Shown: positions 1 through 8,185 of the stretch, one piece after another
How positions within the stretch are numbered: position 1 is the first letter of the stretch
Layout of the letters: each line of letters opens with the position of its first letter
Assembly: GCA_009746045.1 (NCBI GenBank)
Contig: RPFO01000276.1
Location: 4,029,141-4,093,140, forward strand
Direction: 5' to 3'
DNA: 64,000 nt
Source of the DNA: Mesostigma viride
Taxonomy: Eukaryota; Streptophyta; Mesostigmatophyceae; Mesostigmatales; Mesostigmataceae
Program-made: the position numbers and the translations under genes
The notes under the pieces: model-generated
The model's database searches: none
Seen by the model: the letters and a program-made list of their open reading frames with translations, nothing else
Told to the model about the DNA's origin: nothing

Positions 1-94
1 AGCGCTGTGGGGCGTATCGTTGCTTGATGTCTTTGTTCTCAAGTGAATGAATTCGTCGCTCTTCGATGATAGCCATTATCATTCTGAAGACATT

Positions 95-622
95 TTAATC
101 GTCCAGACTAGCAAGGAGAGACGCGCGGATGGCGGCCATGCGCATCTCGTATGGCGTCATCGCGACAGGTGGCGGTGGTGGAGGTGGGAGCTGTCGGGTC
201 TTGATCGGGGGTGGCGGAGAGTCCGGCTCTGTCTCCTTGGGCTTTCGACCCCGTCTTGGTTTTGGCGTGTCGGCGGGGGTTGAGGCGACGGAATCTTCAG
301 CGAGAAGGCGTTCAATCCGCGATTTGTTGCGGGCTTCTTGCAGCTCGAGTTCGACTAGCCTTTGCCGCTGAATCTCCAATTCCTTTGCAAGGACCTTTCG
401 TTTCGTTATCTCTGCCTCCTTTTCTTCGTTTCGTCTCTTCTCCCTCTCGGCTTTTGCGCGTTGCTGGTAAACCCTCATTTTGTCGCGAAGGGCTTTTTTC
501 TGTTCATCATTCAGCGGTTGTCCCTTTCGAATTGTCTTGACCAGGTCAACCTGCTCTTCCCGCGTCTCGGCGAAGGTTTCGTCTTGGTAGCTCGTTGGGG
601 TCTCTGAAGCCTCAGAGGCCAT
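95..622 (-). CDS. PLV hypothetical protein: coiled coil, basic motif, proline-rich tail
   Basis: The 175-residue protein is not recognised as a named family. Residues about 20-110 are very rich in Lys, Arg and Glu with heptad-like Leu spacing and should form a long charged helix or coiled coil. A basic RRGRKPK stretch (AT-hook-like) follows, then a proline-rich segment and a short helical C-terminus. It is the only leftward gene in the viral block, divergent from the spike-like gene with a 24-bp AT-rich gap (623-646). A DNA- or core-binding role is inference from composition only. It is intact and intronless. Confidence 0.6.
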   Translation of the reverse strand: MASEASETPTSYQDETFAETREEQVDLVKTIRKGQPLNDEQKKALRDKMRVYQQRAKAEREKRRNEEKEAEITKRKVLAKELEIQRQRLVELELQEARNKSRIERLLAEDSVASTPADTPKPRRGRKPKETEPDSPPPPIKTRQLPPPPPPPVAMTPYEMRMAAIRASLLASLDD

Positions 623-646
623 GTTTATATTCTAGGTAGATAATAA
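623..646. promoter_or_regulatory. AT-rich divergent spacer with TCTA on both strands
   Basis: This 24-bp gap separates two divergent viral genes. It is AT-rich and carries TCTA at 631-634 on the plus strand and its complement TAGA at 637-640, so each gene has a TCTA upstream. TCTA in an AT-rich setting is the described late-promoter signal of the giant virus CroV and the virophage Mavirus. Equating it with this site is inference. Confidence 0.35.
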
Positions 647-2074
647 ATGGTCGTTCTAACAACATTGAGCAGACCGACCAATCTCGCCACCGGGTTAACG
701 CTCGACCCTGAAATGGAGGAGCGTGTTTCTAACATCGAAACAGACATAGATGGGCTTCAAGCTAGCGTTACGTTACTTCTTGGCACTTCACATCCATTCG
801 ATGAGTCACTCGTTGTCGACGGATTCAAAATTTTCTACCCGAGCCAGCCGACAAATGTGCGACTCGGAGACAATTACGACGACGAGACCGCAAGCGACCC
901 ATCGGAACTTGCTTACAGTCTCGTCGTGAATGGGTATTCCTATTTTAAATCAGGGACTACTTTAGTCGACGATCTCACTCTAAATGAACCTTACCTTACG
1001 GCGAAAGTGGGAGCGACCCAGTACCACGTCTTCGACTTTAGCCCTGATACGTTGCTAGACCCTGGTGGCAGAGTCCTGACCCGCGCGCAATTGGACTACC
1101 TTTTTGACCAACACGGGGTAGGCAAAACGTCGATAGCTAACTTGAACGGGGATTTCGTCCTCCATCTCGAAGACGGGACGACCGTGTCGCACCAAAACGC
1201 GTTCAACGTCATCAATGACCAGGATGTGCGAGTCCAGCTGCCCTACAACGTTACGAATGGCGACGCGAGTGGAATCTGTAAGTTTACCTATCGCGACTAC
1301 CACACGACCCAGGCGCGCACGGGGGAGAGCGTTGTGGACGGAGAGGTAGGATATCCATACTTTTCCGACTCTTTCTATGGTCTCGGCGGATCTCGATTTA
1401 ACGGCCTCCCTCTCCGCGTGGAGTTGTTGTCTTTCGCCACGATTCGCGACGACAACCGCCGCCTTCCACTAACTGGGAGATCCTTCACCATCACGCGTAC
1501 ATACTCGCCACTGACGGACTGGCGAATGGGTCCGATTGACCCTGTGAACGCACTCTACTGGAGCACCAATCCAACCACCGCTAATTGGGAGGTCGTAGAG
1601 GGAACGACCCTCAAACAGGGCATAAAGATGACGACCCCCTTCGCATACCAACGCAAACTCCCCATCAGGTGGTACATGAATTCCACCCAGCTCACGCCGA
1701 CCACTCCGACCATCGGCGGAGTCTCCCTCTCGCAAAACGGGGGACTGCGCGGGGAAGACGCCGTAATCACCGCGCCAGTCGCGGCAGATAGTAACAAGTA
1801 TATGAACTACGAGATAGACGTCTACAACGACTCGACCCTCACCTCCTACACCACCCACAAAGGAGGGGTGATGGTATGCGTTTCAAAAATGAGCCAACTG
1901 CACTCCGGCATCCGGACACCAAGTTCCTACATTTCATATCTAAATCCTGTAAAAATCGCGATCAACGGCGTCTACGCGACCATGATGTGGGGTGGGGAAA
2001 GTCGTTGCCTCCTCTCACCGGTTTTCATCTGTTGGCGAACGGAGTATCTCAAGGGGCCTTGGATGGGACGTTGA
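647..2074 (+). CDS. PLV spike/fibre-like protein, N-terminal part (frame-broken)
   Basis: This 475-codon reading frame starts a long beta-rich protein. Residues about 25-50 (EERVSNIETDIDGLQ region) look like a short trimeric coiled coil, followed by Ser/Thr/Asn-rich sequence typical of virion surface fibres. The last 25-30 codons look out of frame. Near 1985-2010, at TGGGGTGGGGAAAG, the likely coding sense moves to another frame that continues to 3411, and a second shift near 3380-3400 continues to 3956. The three pieces therefore look like one gene of about 1,100 codons with two single-base indels. I do not recognise a family; a host-attachment role is inferred from composition and position among capsid genes. 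Confidence 0.6.
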   Translation: MVVLTTLSRPTNLATGLTLDPEMEERVSNIETDIDGLQASVTLLLGTSHPFDESLVVDGFKIFYPSQPTNVRLGDNYDDETASDPSELAYSLVVNGYSYFKSGTTLVDDLTLNEPYLTAKVGATQYHVFDFSPDTLLDPGGRVLTRAQLDYLFDQHGVGKTSIANLNGDFVLHLEDGTTVSHQNAFNVINDQDVRVQLPYNVTNGDASGICKFTYRDYHTTQARTGESVVDGEVGYPYFSDSFYGLGGSRFNGLPLRVELLSFATIRDDNRRLPLTGRSFTITRTYSPLTDWRMGPIDPVNALYWSTNPTTANWEVVEGTTLKQGIKMTTPFAYQRKLPIRWYMNSTQLTPTTPTIGGVSLSQNGGLRGEDAVITAPVAADSNKYMNYEIDVYNDSTLTSYTTHKGGVMVCVSKMSQLHSGIRTPSSYISYLNPVKIAINGVYATMMWGGESRCLLSPVFICWRTEYLKGPWMGR

Positions 2075-3411
2075 AGACAACGACGTTTCAAAATCCATCC
2101 GAAGGCGATGATGTAGAACTCAGATACAGGATCGTAACCGTAAAGGACTCGCCAAACCTGTCAGGAGAGACCGTGGAGATAGACGGCCCCGCTACGACGC
2201 TCCATTCTCTAGAATCATTCTCGCGCCACTCCGTGACCACGCTGCAAGCAGAAGCTTCGAAATACTACTTTGAAGGGTCTCCCGAAAAATTCTTTTTTGT
2301 AAAAACAGCCACTCCGGCACCAAGCAAATGTGTTGTTTTTTCAGAGCAGCTCATCGACGGCCCATTTCTATTGTGTTTTCGGCTATATTTGGGCAGCAAC
2401 GATGCTTTCGTCTCGTTTGCAGAAAATACTATGTCTTTGACGAATAAATATCACCCGGCCACGACAGATGCCCATCAGAATTGGAGAAATGCGGCTACGA
2501 CGCATTGGGGTATGCTGGGTATCAATCTGCACCATAGTGACTATGCACTCGACCTGTTTGACAATCTGAAGTCGAAGGTTCGATACACGTTAAACTCATC
2601 ATGGAGACAACAAAACAGCTACTGGGTGGCATTTCGAAGAAAATCGGATGGGAAGGTGGAGCGTTATATATCCAAAACAACTCCTCAAGAACTTAGTGAC
2701 ATGACTAAAATCTCAAACTCGTCCGGTATATTTACAACCACTCCTACAGACATTCTTGACCCGTACATTCCGATGCCCCTCCGACCAGTCTTCCACTTGA
2801 GCGGAGAGTACCACGGCGCGTATGTCTGGCCAATCAAAGATGACCTACAAGACATAGAGTTCGACTCTCTAAAAACCAACAACCCATCCGGATCGTACAC
2901 AGCCGTCGGAGACGTGTTGGAGCTGCGTCACAGGTCCACCTCGTCGAGGAATTGTAGCATTTTTGGCAAATATAGCGTCACAAAACCCGTACCGGGTGTG
3001 GCGGATACTTGGTTTAAGGAGCTAACACTCACGAATGAGAGTGTCATCCGCACGGTTGTTAAGTGTCCCGATGTTCAATACGGCGTGCAAATGAACCAAT
3101 ATACTGCCAAAATATATGGGATTCTACCAGCTCGTCAGTCGGTAAGGAAGTTTTATGTAAGACTTGGATTTTCAAACACCAAGTTGAGCAATGATCCGTT
3201 GCTTATCAGCGTAGTCGTTGGAGAAGCGTGGACTGGCGGTTTTTCTACAACGACAATATCAAAATCCTCGTCGTACGTTGACATAACCTGTGATCATATT
3301 TCACTGGTTGATCCTCCAGTTACTGGTATGATCCATTTGGCGACCGTGACGTTCCAGGTATTAGATCCAACAGTATCTGGCCCGACCCGCTTTTATTTGC
3401 TTCTAGCCTAA
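1876..3411 (+). CDS. PLV spike/fibre-like protein, middle part (frame-broken)
   Basis: This is an open frame of about 511 codons from the first ATG. The true coding sense probably takes over only near 1990-2010, where the preceding piece loses frame. The sequence is beta-rich, polar and low in Lys, with no recognisable catalytic motif. Its final residues before the stop at 3409-3411 look artificial, because the alternative frame across 3390-3460 reads smoothly into the next open segment. No nonsense codon interrupts the roughly 460 plausible codons, so the damage is confined to the two frame changes. Confidence 0.55.
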   Translation: MRFKNEPTALRHPDTKFLHFISKSCKNRDQRRLRDHDVGWGKSLPPLTGFHLLANGVSQGALDGTLKTTTFQNPSEGDDVELRYRIVTVKDSPNLSGETVEIDGPATTLHSLESFSRHSVTTLQAEASKYYFEGSPEKFFFVKTATPAPSKCVVFSEQLIDGPFLLCFRLYLGSNDAFVSFAENTMSLTNKYHPATTDAHQNWRNAATTHWGMLGINLHHSDYALDLFDNLKSKVRYTLNSSWRQQNSYWVAFRRKSDGKVERYISKTTPQELSDMTKISNSSGIFTTTPTDILDPYIPMPLRPVFHLSGEYHGAYVWPIKDDLQDIEFDSLKTNNPSGSYTAVGDVLELRHRSTSSRNCSIFGKYSVTKPVPGVADTWFKELTLTNESVIRTVVKCPDVQYGVQMNQYTAKIYGILPARQSVRKFYVRLGFSNTKLSNDPLLISVVVGEAWTGGFSTTTISKSSSYVDITCDHISLVDPPVTGMIHLATVTFQVLDPTVSGPTRFYLLLA

Positions 3412-3956
3412 GCTACTATTATGGTTCAAGCCTGTCGTCAATTGGCGGCAATCACGGGATGGACGTGGCCCTGTATGAAGATGTCCGAGAAACTAGGCGT
3501 ATATCGCACACGATATTGGAAGCAGATTCTTTGGTCGGTCTGAGGCAGCCCATATACGACTACCCGCTTCCGCAATTTTGGCACGGCGCCCCTGTGGCCG
3601 TGATGTCTTTCCACGACCCGGCCACACAATCGGAACTAACTCTTCCGACCGCGTTGACCAATATCCTTGTCAGGTTAACATTTGATAACAACCCACCAAC
3701 GATTCTCGACATATCAAACCCATATCGCTTAACGGCTAGCGGCCTGTCCGTCTGGCCGGTAAACGTTATAATTGGCAGCAACTGGAATGTTGTTTCAGGA
3801 TACGAGGAGGATGACGGGGTGTTTGAAATCGCATTGCGGATTCCTCGCATCACCACTGACACGTCAACAAACATAGCACTCTCTACGGCGTTTTGCAAGT
3901 CGCGCGCTGGAAAAATGGCCGTGTCGACTAACAAGACCCTCACTTGGACGTTATAA
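3402..3956 (+). CDS. PLV spike/fibre-like protein, C-terminal part (frame-broken)
   Basis: The frame is open from about 3402; its first ATG is at 3459. It encodes a final beta-rich segment of about 165-185 residues ending in TLTWTL. The residues upstream of the ATG (ASSLSYYYGSS region) look like genuine protein, so this is more likely the tail of the long spike-like gene than a separate gene starting at 3459. A separate small gene is the alternative. An AT-rich spacer follows, before the zinc-finger gene. Confidence 0.5.
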   Translation, partial: SSLSYYYGSSLSSIGGNHGMDVALYEDVRETRRISHTILEADSLVGLRQPIYDYPLPQFWHGAPVAVMSFHDPATQSELTLPTALTNILVRLTFDNNPPTILDISNPYRLTASGLSVWPVNVIIGSNWNVVSGYEEDDGVFEIALRIPRITTDTSTNIALSTAFCKSRAGKMAVSTNKTLTWTL

Positions 3957-3978
3957 AAATCTATGATTATATGCAGAA
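3957..3978 (+). promoter_or_regulatory. AT-rich spacer with TCTA upstream of zinc-finger gene
   Basis: The short AT-rich gap carries TCTA at 3960-3963, about 15 bp before the next ATG. It matches the spacing seen upstream of other viral genes here (7246, 7460, 9446, 9460). Promoter function is inferred. Confidence 0.3.
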
Positions 3979-4482
3979 ATGGCAAGGCGTCAGAAATCAG
4001 CACGGCGCCGTCCTTCAAGTAAAAGGGGAAAACCGAAGCGTAAGGTCGCACCCCAGTCGCAGGTGACCGCTTCATCGACCAACACCATTGTCATCCACAG
4101 CGCGCCGGTCCGAAGAGCGGTGAACAAAGGGAAGGTCGCAGAGGCGCGAGGGTTCAAGGATGCCCTTCTCATGGCGTCAGTGATGGCGAACTCTAGACCG
4201 GTCGCGTACCCCCCATTGTCCGCGTATGCCCAACCGGCCCCTGTCGCGCCGGCTCCCGAACCGGTTGTCGTCGATGAAGCAGTGGCGGCACCCCCGGAGC
4301 CTGCGGGTGTACCTGTCGGGAAACGAGTCCAGGTGGGAGGCGCGAGGTGGAAATGCCCACAACCCGGGTGTAAGAGCACGTTCGCAAACGAAAAAAACCT
4401 CCTGCTGCATCTCAGGAGGGTCCACAACACGGTCGTGGGAATTCCAAAAGAAGGCGCTGAAAAAAATCTCACAGAAGAGTAA
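3979..4482 (+). CDS. PLV basic protein with one C2H2 zinc finger
   Basis: The 167-residue protein has two clear parts. The N-terminal 25 residues are almost all Arg, Lys and Ser, like viral DNA-condensing core proteins. A Pro/Ala/Val-rich linker covers about residues 75-115. A single C2H2 finger sits at about 126-147 with spacing C-x4-C-x12-H-x4-H and hydrophobic Phe and Leu at the expected core positions. It lies between the spike-like gene and the capsid genes and overlaps nothing. Binding the virion genome or acting as a late regulator are both possible; neither is shown by sequence. Confidence 0.7.
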   Translation: MARRQKSARRRPSSKRGKPKRKVAPQSQVTASSTNTIVIHSAPVRRAVNKGKVAEARGFKDALLMASVMANSRPVAYPPLSAYAQPAPVAPAPEPVVVDEAVAAPPEPAGVPVGKRVQVGGARWKCPQPGCKSTFANEKNLLLHLRRVHNTVVGIPKEGAEKNLTEE

Positions 4483-4484
4483 AC

Positions 4485-4829
4485 ATGAGCAGCCCGCTGT
4501 TCACTGACGCCGAGATGCTCGAGATCTCTCAATGGATGACCCTCCATCCAAATGTCCCACGAGAGTTCATTGAGGCAGCCATGCTCTACTGTAAGAAGAA
4601 GCCACTCACAGGGAAGACAAGGCGCGCCATGAAAAGGGCATCGGCGAAAATTGAGGAAGGCGTCGTCAAGGTTTTTGGGACAAACGAAATTACTTCTGAG
4701 CTATTGTCAGAAGAAGTGGCCGATGAAGGAGTTCATCCAGGAAACGCTGACACTCACTCTTCGCACGGAGAACCGAACTCGCGGGACGCTAGTGGATCCG
4801 GTATGGGACATCCCGGCGGGACTCCTTGA
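4485..4829 (+). CDS. PLV small hypothetical protein overlapping the penton gene
   Basis: The reading frame begins 3 bp after the zinc-finger stop and covers 114 codons. Residues 1-85 look like a compact helical domain (acidic, then KKKPLTGKTRRAMKRA). The last 35 codons overlap the start of the penton-like gene in another frame and are Gly/Ser/His-rich, so they may not be natural. Either the two genes overlap by about 107 bp, or an indel near 4715 has split one protein. No family recognised. Confidence 0.5.
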   Translation: MSSPLFTDAEMLEISQWMTLHPNVPREFIEAAMLYCKKKPLTGKTRRAMKRASAKIEEGVVKVFGTNEITSELLSEEVADEGVHPGNADTHSSHGEPNSRDASGSGMGHPGGTP

Positions 4830-5586
4830 CGATTATCACGACGTCGGGCTTACCCTCATGACCATCCCGTTTGAACAGACTCACATCAGCGAAGGAAACC
4901 GATACTTCACTGTCCGTTTGTCTGGCAGCGAGTCCCCTACGAAGGTGACCTTGCCGCTCGGCTCGTACACGACTATCGAAAACCGAAAAAACATAGAGGA
5001 AGCTTTGAAGGCGGTAGATCCTGGGTTCTCGGTCACGTACAACAGGGCGACTAGTCTTTTTACCGTGACAAATGCCACCGAGTTCTCTGTCGCGGTGGAT
5101 GAGCCCACGGGCCGGGTGTTGGGGCTCATGGAAGGATCATATCCTTTCACAGGTGTCCTCGCTAGCAACCGGCCAGCAACGAATGGGAGACTGAGAATGG
5201 TGTATGTATACAGCGACATCGTTCGAGGAAACGTGATATCATCGTCGACAGGCACGGGATATGGAGGCCTTTTGGCCGTCTGTCCCAACATGTCGCAGTT
5301 CTTAGAACCCATTGTTTGGCAGGCAGCGACCCCTTTGTGGCAGCATCTCAAGGACTCTCCCAGCAACATCACGATCCGACTGCTCGACGAGGACGACGCT
5401 CCTATAACTGTCTACTCGGATTGGGCTCTTCAGCTCTCCTTCCGCATAAGCCCTCAGAAGGCGATGGGAATAGAGGCGAGGAAGATCGGGAGCGTTTTGA
5501 AGTATATGGCCCTTGACAGGACCGTCCAGCCACAAACCAGATTTATTTCTCAGCCATCTAGTACTATCGAGGACGATGAAAGTTAA
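4723..5586 (+). CDS. PLV minor capsid (penton-like) protein
   Basis: From the ATG at 4723 this gives 287 residues. The order and character fit the single-jelly-roll penton proteins of polinton-like viruses: an extended N-terminus (TLVDPVWDIP), a run of beta strands with Gly/Thr-rich loops, and a C-terminal strand region (NITIRLLDEDDAPITVYSDW, then LQLSFRI). It stands directly upstream of a small Ala/Gly-rich protein and the major capsid gene, as capsid genes cluster in these viruses. Pentons form the five-fold vertices. Its stop overlaps the next start by 11 bp. The start is not certain, because the frame is open further upstream to 4651. Confidence 0.7.
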   Translation: MKEFIQETLTLTLRTENRTRGTLVDPVWDIPAGLLDDYHDVGLTLMTIPFEQTHISEGNRYFTVRLSGSESPTKVTLPLGSYTTIENRKNIEEALKAVDPGFSVTYNRATSLFTVTNATEFSVAVDEPTGRVLGLMEGSYPFTGVLASNRPATNGRLRMVYVYSDIVRGNVISSSTGTGYGGLLAVCPNMSQFLEPIVWQAATPLWQHLKDSPSNITIRLLDEDDAPITVYSDWALQLSFRISPQKAMGIEARKIGSVLKYMALDRTVQPQTRFISQPSSTIEDDES

Positions 5587-5932
5587 TTTTGGAGCAATCG
5601 GAAACGTGGCTAGACGCGTGGGAGAGTTTGCCGGCAACGCTATCAAGAGGGTCGGCGACGGGGCGGCCATCGTGTCAGCTGTCAAGAAAGCCGGGCACGT
5701 CGCTGGCGAAGTCATCTCAAAAATTGGCGACGGGGCGCGGGCTGCCAAACAGGCGGCGGGCATTGTCGATTCCGCGCTCGGACACATCCCATCCAACATG
5801 ATCGCGAAGAGTACGCTGCTCGGGAAAGCGTACTCGGTCGCAAACACTGGTCTGAGCGCCTTGTCCAACCTCGAAAGACGGGTTGATGGAGCGAAGGTAA
5901 AAAATCCCATACTCGGCCAGCTTCTTCAGTAA
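5576..5932 (+). CDS. PLV small Ala/Gly-rich, likely membrane-active virion protein
   Basis: The 118-residue protein starts inside the end of the penton gene (11-bp overlap). It is rich in Ala, Gly, Val and Lys with repeated (R/K)(V/I)GDGA motifs about 35 residues apart, giving amphipathic helices. No cysteine or catalytic motif is visible. Small amphipathic proteins between penton and major capsid genes are common in this virus lineage; a role in membrane disruption or capsid cementing is inference. Confidence 0.55.
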   Translation: MKVNFGAIGNVARRVGEFAGNAIKRVGDGAAIVSAVKKAGHVAGEVISKIGDGARAAKQAAGIVDSALGHIPSNMIAKSTLLGKAYSVANTGLSALSNLERRVDGAKVKNPILGQLLQ

Positions 5933-5947
5933 AAATATCTCATTCGA

Positions 5948-6619
5948 ATGTATACACAATCTATGGCTTCGGACAATTCCTGGTACTCGCGCGCTATCCC
6001 CAAGTCCATGCAATACCTCGTGAAGGCGCTGGGTCAGCACACGACTCAACGAGTCCATCTCAGCACCCTCTCAGCAAGCGACGGCATCAAACAAGGGTCT
6101 GTGGTCGCGGTCCGCCTCCCCACGTCCGGGTTCGTGGACTTGCACTCCTTCGCAATGTTTTTCACGGGGACCCCCACGACCACGGCGGGGTTCGCAAAGT
6201 TCCCCGCGTACACGTCCTCCATCATCAGGCGCCTCGAGGTACTGGCAGGAGGTCAGACCGTCGACAGCATCAACGACTACTCCCAGCTGTTCCATACGCT
6301 GCTCTCGGTGCACGGCGGTGTCGAGTACAATCTCGCGCAGGCTCCCGCTGGTTGGTCGAAGAATAACAACATCGTCATTGCTGATGCGGCTGGCGCTCTC
6401 ACAAACAACGTGAAGGCAAACACCGCAGTGGACGGCGTCATTGACCACTTTTTGGGATTCCTGAGTGGCGAGCCTCGGATCGTGGATCTGAGTCTCTTCC
6501 CCCCCATCGAGATCCGAATCACACTCATGGACGGAGGGGTGATGCTTCCTAGCGTGGCGCAAGCAGCTGCTGCTGGTGGCATCGTGGCCGTTGAGCAGGA
6601 CGGGTTGGTTTCGAACTGA
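5948..6619 (+). CDS. PLV major capsid protein, N-terminal jelly roll (frame-broken)
   Basis: This is the first half of a double-jelly-roll major capsid protein. Recognisable features are the N-terminal MASDNSWYSRAIP, the strand VVAVRLPTSGFVDLHSF, and the segment IIRRLEVLAGGQTVDSIN with NDYSQLF, which matches the first jelly roll of PLV capsid proteins. Two in-frame ATGs compete: 5948, and 5963, which fits MASDNSW better and abuts a TCTA (5960-5963). The frame ends at a TGA at 6617-6619 that looks produced by a one-base indel between 6595 and 6617, since the other frame carries on smoothly with the second jelly roll. Confidence 0.8.
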   Translation: MYTQSMASDNSWYSRAIPKSMQYLVKALGQHTTQRVHLSTLSASDGIKQGSVVAVRLPTSGFVDLHSFAMFFTGTPTTTAGFAKFPAYTSSIIRRLEVLAGGQTVDSINDYSQLFHTLLSVHGGVEYNLAQAPAGWSKNNNIVIADAAGALTNNVKANTAVDGVIDHFLGFLSGEPRIVDLSLFPPIEIRITLMDGGVMLPSVAQAAAAGGIVAVEQDGLVSN

Positions 6620-7269
6620 GCAACATCCACTTTAGCATCGACACGTACAGGTTCCAAGAAGATATCGTGGGCCAGATTTTCTCGTCCAGGCTTGCCGAGG
6701 GTGGAACTCTCTCCTTCAAGTGGCGGACGTGGCAGTCCACCAAACAGTCGCTCGGGACTCGCACTCCCTATGCCATCAAGGCGTCGCTGTCTTCCGCGTC
6801 CGCCAGCAAACTCCTGGCGATTCAGGTTGCTGCCGGCGCGGACGTGACCAACGCATCTGGCAATACGATGTTCAATCACATCGCGGATGGTATGACTTCC
6901 TACCAATACGACATCAACGGATCCAACCTAGCGCCTGGATACCGTACGAACGCAACCGAGGCGTGGATCAATCTGTTGTCCGCGTTCGGTGACCAGGGGA
7001 ATGTCTTGTCCTGTGTCCGGGAGGGCATGACTCCTACCACGTGGCTAAACAACAACTTCACGATGGCGTGTCACCTTAATATGCCGTGTGCCGGTCCAGA
7101 GTACATGAGCGGCCTTGACCTTCGTGGCACGGCATCGGTGGTCACGCTGCGAGTCGAGAAGGGAGCGACGGACTGCATTTCCTACATCTTCACGGATGCG
7201 AATCAAAGATGGACATCGCTGCAGGCAGGCAGGCAGCCGTGTACCTCTAAAAAATATATACGTGTGTAA
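6601..7269 (+). CDS. PLV major capsid protein, C-terminal jelly roll (frame-broken)
   Basis: This is the continuation of the capsid gene in a shifted frame, open from 6595; the first ATG-like start is irrelevant because it is the second half. It contains ELSNIHFSIDTYRF, the LSFKWRTWQSTKQSL strand and ALNLL-like helix region (AWINLLSAF), and PEYMSGLDLRGTASVVTLRV, typical of the second jelly roll. The last about 10 codons follow a GCAG microsatellite (7220-7235). In the neighbouring frame the protein would end in AAVYL just after it, so a second slip there is possible. Confidence 0.78.
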   Translation, partial: RVGFELSNIHFSIDTYRFQEDIVGQIFSSRLAEGGTLSFKWRTWQSTKQSLGTRTPYAIKASLSSASASKLLAIQVAAGADVTNASGNTMFNHIADGMTSYQYDINGSNLAPGYRTNATEAWINLLSAFGDQGNVLSCVREGMTPTTWLNNNFTMACHLNMPCAGPEYMSGLDLRGTASVVTLRVEKGATDCISYIFTDANQRWTSLQAGRQPCTSKKYIRV

Positions 7270-7278
7270 TGACAAACG

Positions 7279-7449
7279 ATGGACTACTTTCGAGACCCTA
7301 GCATCACAGCTAATCCGTTTAACAGGTTGAAGTTGATTTTTGACATTCCTGAAATGGCAGATTCTGGTCTGTCCATGACAATGCCAGCTAGACGAGCATT
7401 GCCCCTTCTCCCCACCTTCAAGTATCCGCTACCAAACCAAAAAAAATAA
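7279..7449 (+). CDS. PLV very small protein downstream of capsid gene
   Basis: This is a 56-codon gene starting at ATG 7279 and ending TAA 7447-7449. The product begins MDYFRDPSITANPFNR and ends in a Pro-rich basic tail (FKYPLPNQKK). A TCTA lies about 30 bp upstream (7246-7249) in AT-rich sequence. The NPFN segment and tyrosine-rich start resemble short tail peptides of virion proteins, but no family is recognised. It is included because it fills the gap exactly between capsid and adhesin genes. Confidence 0.45.
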   Translation: MDYFRDPSITANPFNRLKLIFDIPEMADSGLSMTMPARRALPLLPTFKYPLPNQKK

Positions 7450-7468
7450 CGACGATTAGTCTATACAA
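7450..7468 (+). promoter_or_regulatory. TCTA spacer upstream of adhesin gene
   Basis: The 19-bp gap has TCTA at 7460-7463, about 6 bp before the ATG at 7469. Late-promoter role is inferred by analogy with virophage and giant-virus TCTA signals. Confidence 0.3.
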
Positions 7469-8185
7469 ATGTTGCTGGATAGTGGTATATGCCCCGCTCT
7501 TTTATATAAACGACGCGTTCCTAGTACCTCGGTCACGGTTGGGTTATCAACAGTGGACCTTACACCATCGAATGTCCCCGTTTTCGTGATGGCGACATTT
7601 AATGAAGACGTCACTGGTTTTGATCTATCAGACATTGACGTGACAAACGGAACGGCAGTCGACCTCTTTTTAGGTGCACCGGCGACGTATTTTTTTGATA
7701 TAACAAATATCACAGGTTCGATCCCAACCACGGTTTCCGTGAAAGAAAATAAGGTAACAGGGGTTTCTGGGGCATATAACGACGAATCCAACCTGTTATC
7801 ATTTACCTACACCCCTCCTTCCACCACCGTCACACTTGCTACAACGGCAGGCGCTAATCCTACTGCGAGCCCTATCGCAGTGGCTGCCACTTTCAGTAAG
7901 TCCATAGCTGGTTTTTCCATAGACGACATAGTAGTTACCAATGGGACCGCTTCCTCGTTGACAGGCAGTGGTTCATCTTATACATTCTCGGTCACTCCCG
8001 TCGCGGCATACACCCCCACCACTGTTAGCGTGGGAGTGGATGTGGTGGACGGTGGAAACGACGCATCCAATACTCTAACATTCACATTGAGCCCTCCACC
8101 TATCACGGTCGCTCTATCTACAGCGCAGGGACGTATCCAACCACAAGCCCCGTCACAATGGATGTCACATTTGACAAGCCCGTGA
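7469..8185 (+). CDS. PLV adhesin with bacterial-type Ig-like repeats, N-terminal part
   Basis: This is the first of the frame-shifted pieces of one adhesin gene (7469-9442). It holds two full copies and the start of a third copy of an approximately 90-residue Ig-like repeat. Each copy begins with a VTLxTxAG-type strand, then an (A/V)TF...(G)F..DI.VTNGTAS core, then a Ser/Gly/Thr turn and a TTVSV strand. Such repeats are known from bacterial surface adhesins. The frame is lost near 8128-8135 at a GGGA, and the next frame takes over. No signal peptide is visible, so a virion fibre rather than a secreted host protein is likely. Confidence 0.7.
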   Translation: MLLDSGICPALLYKRRVPSTSVTVGLSTVDLTPSNVPVFVMATFNEDVTGFDLSDIDVTNGTAVDLFLGAPATYFFDITNITGSIPTTVSVKENKVTGVSGAYNDESNLLSFTYTPPSTTVTLATTAGANPTASPIAVAATFSKSIAGFSIDDIVVTNGTASSLTGSGSSYTFSVTPVAAYTPTTVSVGVDVVDGGNDASNTLTFTLSPPPITVALSTAQGRIQPQAPSQWMSHLTSP

